DNA of 64,000 nucleotides from assembly GCA_008360955.1 (NCBI GenBank), contig LUCM01005959.1, positions 1 to 64,000 of the forward strand, written 5' to 3'. The stretch's first letter is position 1. Each line of letters starts with the position of its first letter. This stretch comes from Fasciolopsis buskii (Eukaryota; Platyhelminthes; Trematoda; Plagiorchiida; Fasciolidae). This document shows, piece by piece, positions 59,357-64,000 of this stretch. The translations under genes were made by a program, and so were the position numbers. The notes under the pieces were generated by a model. It was not told the DNA's origin, made no database searches, and saw only the letters and a list, made by a program, of their open reading frames with translations.

Positions 59357-62300
59357 TGCCCTCTATAGCCTGTTAGGCCAGGAGGTGAGTATTCTGTCGC
59401 ACCAGTTCGGGGTACAGTCTTACTGTGAATTGTGCATCACATTAATCTTATACATTATACTTAGATATGCACGCATTGTCCAAACATAAATCGATTACCT
59501 TCAGCTGGTTTGAGCATGCTGCATGCAAAACACGGGCACTTAGTCCGGGCCCTGTGATAGCTTTGGTCCTAGTCACACCTTCCCAGAACAGAAGCATGAT
59601 TGCGATAACGCATTCGTGCCGATCAGTATGTCATTTAAGCCCATCTCAGTCAGTGGCAACTTTTCATCCATTCATGCAGTCCTTAACCTGGCTCTGCGCA
59701 TTCGTCCCCTAATAGTTGTCGTGATATTACGTGCTGGGCCCGAACAGGAGCACTTTCGCTAGCTGTGAAGTCGGTCTATCTGCAGACGTTCTGTCTGTTA
59801 TAGCATATGTTCATTAAGAAGAATGTCGGTAAACCGGAAAACTTCAGCATGCGTCCCTGACTGTTTTCAGTTTTCATGACTACAGGATGAATATTATAAA
59901 GTTTCTGAACTCGTGTTTTCCAAAGCAACTTACGGCATAATTGGATGAAACGGAAAAATTTTGCTTTAGTCATGTAATAATCGACGAAAACGTACGAAAT
60001 CGCTTCCATTTTTCTGCTCCTCGTTGTTCTTTAATTCTCCAACAAAAACATGTCTCTTCAGTTTAGTCAAATGCGTAGCACCCAACTAATATTTAGGGCA
60101 GAAGGTATCGAAAATGGAGGAATCTTTTCAGGTCAGACGCAGGAGTTACTAATTTGAATCGTGTGCAGCTGTGACTTTACAATGCTAACAGTTATGGCTG
60201 CAACTGGCAAGCGACTAAGGAACAAATCAGCAAACGCCGTGCACTATTTTTTTTAACCAACCAGCAAATCCCATGCAGTTTTTTAACAAATCTGTCATGA
60301 TTAGTCACGCATGTATGTACTGTCGATCACTCTTGGCAAATCAGTCGATAAGTTCACACCTGACGGAATGAAAATGGATAGTTTGGTCGAATGTATTTAC
60401 TACAAAATCCAAATGCTGAAGCTTTTATTTCCGTGTTTAGCTTGGGTAGTTAGAATCGCAAAATTCCACTGGTAGTGTCTGCTGCATTTCCGTTGCATCC
60501 CTGTGCAGAGTATTGTTAGTGTTCCAGTTTATGTATGAGTATGTACGACGAACAGGTGTGCCTAAACCCGATGAATACAATTTCAAATGCGGTTCCTTTT
60601 ATTTCCACTACAGTTAGTCGACAGCTTGCCATTCAAGTCATACTGCATCTTGAACAGCCGAAGCCGTATGTATCCGTTTGTGTAACCACCCCTCTATGCG
60701 CTCAGAAACAATTTGTCCAGACTCTTAAACTTCCCTGGCCCACTTGCAATTATCCGACAAGTGGTCTACAACCTGTTCTTGTGAAAATTGATTAATTAAC
60801 ATAAACACAGACGCATTCTTAGAGTTGTGAACTGATGTGACTGCAAACCGACAATTTCCCTTGAACCATCTCCAGACCATATTTAATGTTATGTATTGGC
60901 ATGAATACAAATAACTGAAAAGGAGCTTGTTCGCCACGTTGTGTTGTTCTCAATGTGTTCTGTGGGATTTTTCAAACGTCATATTGCATTTATTCTCCAA
61001 AAAATGATCCCAAACACTTTTTTTCATCAACTTCATGTTCTCATTGATGATGAAGAAGTCTTGTCGGTTGGTCAGCTATTAGTGACTGACATGTTCAAAT
61101 CGTTTTCGCGTTGAACCTGATTTGGGAATGCACTCCAAAATCCCATTACAGAATTGTCTTGCTAGTCGACCGACTGGGTTGACTACCTACCCACAACTCG
61201 GATCACGAAGTCACATACGTGACATGATGTGCAGGAACAGACGTTCCGCGATGATTGGGTTCAGCAGTAATTTGCAGCGGAACAGACAATGCTAATGGTA
61301 GGTGTGTTCAAGACAGGACCTTAGACATTTTCCAAGCAGCTGAAACACACTATCCCCCCCCCCTCAAATGGGAAAACTATCCCTCGTGTGACCTTTCACA
61401 TGTTCCCAAAAATCTTCCACCTCCCTCCCAAATTTTTAATTCGAAAAGCAATGTTTTTCAACAAACAAACGTTTCCTAATTGTTACTCAATAATTACAAC
61501 TATTTATGTTTTTGCTCTTTATTACCGAAGGAGACGGGAATTCCGTGTGCACTTCAACGTCCATTCTGATTTTACTGAATTTACTTGGCCCATCACTTAT
61601 CCTTTGGTCGCCCATGGAGTCTGGTGCCAACAAATCATTGCTTGCAACTTATTTAAATTACTCCACTCGCATTCTGTTCTTTTCACCTCCAAACCCCTCT
61701 CTCCGTATTCGTGTGCGTATATTTCCACGGCGTACGACAGACTCAAGCCACATAAATACAGTATTTTATATTTTCTGATTAAGAAAATAGAAAAGATGTC
61801 TCCACAATTTATGGAAAACATCGTGCATAGACCCATCTCTATTAACTACATTCGTCAGGCGGACTGAAACGAAAAATACGTTGGTGGGAAATTGATCCTA
61901 CAACGGGCAAATAGTGGACGTGGTGAAAACTGTTGAGGTACATATTCCCAAACGCCATTTTCATTCCATTACGGGGATGAAGTCGGAATACGGAGCCTGC
62001 ATTTCAGCTAGACAAACAGACAGATAGATAGATGAAAAGAAACTGGCGGACAAATAGATGGATGAATTAGTTTATTAATTGAACATTGTTTCTTTCATAA
62101 TTTGACTCTTATTGAAGCTTTCAAGTTCCTGATAGTGTCGCATGAGAATAATTTGCTCCAGTTTATTTGAGCTGAAATAATTGTTGTTATTCCAACCAGG
62201 AAAAAATTCGCCAGACTCATCCTTATTGTCCTGGTGATGTATAGGGATTATTGAAAAAATTACAAGTTATCTTCCTTTTTCGACTGGCAAATATCGCTTG

Positions 62301-64000
62301 TGTCGCCCGCGTATTTGGTCCTCCTATAGTGGCATTTTATCTGCAGGTATTCTGTAACAATTGCAATAAGAAGACAAATTTTCTAATCTCTAGACACATG
62401 ACCAATAAGTCTTGTTTGGCCGATGTTCAGATGTTCCCTGTCCTTGTAATCCTGTTAAGTACCGATAATTTTTATTCAAGCATTCTAAAGTAACCAGCGC
62501 CACGTATAAGGCTTCAATCACATGGCGATCCCCTAAAGGGTATTGGAAAGACCTCATTGAAAATACCCCCTCTCCTCTGCTCATCCATTGTGCAGATAAG
62601 CACACCCACACACAGAGAGAGACACAAGCATACGCATAAATATTCGTGCACAAGGCGGAGAACGCCGCTGGCTACATAAACAGTCGATAAAAAATGCTCC
62701 AGAATGGGACTCACAATCGTTGTCATAGTTACCTCCCAACTAAGGATAACATAATTATTTCGAAGTTTTTATGTCCTTATCGTTAATCTCATTCGCTAGT
62801 TAAAGTCACCCTGACGAATCAACCTAGCTTTTGAAAGTGTCATCCTCACTCAAAAGGTTTGGGAGATTTTTTGACCCTGAAATTTTTCCTGATCATTTTG
62901 TTTAGACTGGAAGCAAGAGCACATGGAAGACAGTTAAATCAGTTGACAGTAGCACTTAAGCAACAAGATGTATGCAAAAATTATGACGGACCAACAAAAC
63001 AAGCACTACCGTGACCTCCAGGAAGGGAGCTCATAGGAGATGACGCAATTAGGCTGGAGGTCAATGGAGAACTTGGACTCCTATCGGATCAAGGGCTCTG
63101 ACGCTGAAAGAGGATCCGCCATGAGCTCGCCAACGAGATGCGCGATACTCGCAGCGCCTGCAGTGATGACATTTTAACCAAACAAATGGCCTAAGTCGAC
63201 TCCTTTCTCCTACGTAGCAGTTAAACCGTCGGTATCCATAGTGGCGCAAGAAAACGACCCCAGACCGTCAAAAAAGAACGCGGTGTGAAATGAAAGCACA
63301 GGATTATACGTTAATGGTCTATCTAGTCTAGTTATTATTCGTTCTTTCTACTTCTTTCTCCCTTCCGAAATTGTACCGGACTGGATCAAACTGGTCGATC
63401 CAATTGAAAATCAGAATGCAGCCAAGCCTAAATTCCATATCGTCATGAGATACTGATGGTTGTCTGGGATTTAGATCAAACCTTCCAAGACCAGTCAACA
63501 TGACGTTTTCAGTTTGTACAAGTAGTGGCTGGTATTCCTAATTGCTTGGTTTTGCCATTATCTGTGACCTTGGGCCGATTCGACGACCTTGGCCTGACAG
63601 TTTTTCTACACAATCTCTGCTAACTTGATGCTAGAATCGAAAAGGAATGAGGTTGGGCATGAGTAGTTTGGCTCCTTTTGTGATATGCTGTTATTTCCAC
63701 CTCGGTTATGTGGAAATTACTAATGCGTTTCCTTAGATGTTTGCGAATCAATAATTCAGATTTATGATGGTGAGTTTGCAGATTTTACTAGATTCATTTT
63801 AATTCATTTGAGCTGTTTGGTTTTCATCCCGCTGGGTATGAGATCCGATTTGATATATCTATTGGTTGAATGATTTGAACTGTTTTAGGCTTCCAAAGGC
63901 TATGGACTATGCATTGTGTACTGTTCACTGTGCACATATACATGAAGAGAAACGTTTTAGCATTAAGTCGGTAATTTGAAGATTAAGACCGTCTTCGGTA
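59357..64000. other. Unassigned stretch
   Basis: No recognised gene or element. It includes a 159-codon + frame at 61388-61867 (unknown, tyrosine- and isoleucine-rich, no domain), a poly-C run near 61355-61363, a GATA-type run near 62018-62036 and a CA/GA-rich stretch at 62598-62630. Confidence 0.4.
62598..62630. repeat. CA/GA-rich microsatellite
   Basis: Imperfect CACACA then GAGAGA then CACA run, read directly. Confidence 0.7.

Noticed and set aside
1..64000. Dozens of 60-100 codon open frames on both strands
   Set aside because: They overlap each other in several frames, often lack ATG starts, and match no family. Frames of this size are expected by chance in 64 kb of AT-rich DNA.
1..64000. 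Prokaryotic features (operons, CRISPR, phage or defence systems)
   Set aside because: No compact gene arrays, ribosome-binding sites or regularly spaced repeats; the element content is eukaryotic.

Overview
The window looks like AT-rich, gene-poor nuclear DNA of an invertebrate animal. A parasitic flatworm (trematode or cestode) is the best guess. The reasons are a decayed Penelope-like element with an EN-type GIY-YIG domain, several decayed RTE-like and CR1/jockey-like non-LTR retrotransposons, a Ty3/gypsy-like integrase remnant, many short microsatellites, and no compact operon-like genes. The organism call is an inference from element types and base composition; no host gene was identified with certainty. 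|| Layout: 1-1.8 kb has no recognisable gene. 1.83-2.56 kb is an RTE-like reverse transcriptase (RT) relic, and 3.13-3.6 kb is the 3' end of a CR1/jockey-like element. 3.6-11.1 kb is unassigned. 11.1-11.4 kb is a long imperfect inverted repeat (foldback). 13.5-14.9 kb is a second, badly decayed CR1/jockey-like copy. 16.9-17.1 kb holds a possible small secreted-protein ORF. 18.1-25.5 kb is a dense block of four or five retroelement relics in a row, all on the + strand: Penelope-like (with a short nested insertion flanked by a 13-bp direct repeat), CR1/jockey-like (with an AATCC expansion inside its RT), a second non-LTR tail, and a gypsy-like integrase tail. 25.5-40.7 kb is mostly unassigned but carries the longest open frames of the window. 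40.7 kb has a tRNA-like, Pol III promoter-like head. From 41.6 kb to 59.4 kb there are two interleaved pairs of almost identical repeats: 738 bp direct (41.6 and 54.4 kb) and 390 bp inverted (47.9 and 59.0 kb). Another RT scrap lies at 53.6 kb. 59.4-64 kb has nothing recognised. || No working gene set or pathway can be reconstructed. The retroelement proteins are full of stops and frameshifts and act only as fossils. A few ORFs or exon-like stretches (29.1, 31.3, 37.5, 38.6, 57.1, 57.8 kb) may belong to host genes with long introns, but none shows a domain I can name with confidence. The recent near-identical repeat pairs, the foldback and the nested insertion are the most informative structures here.
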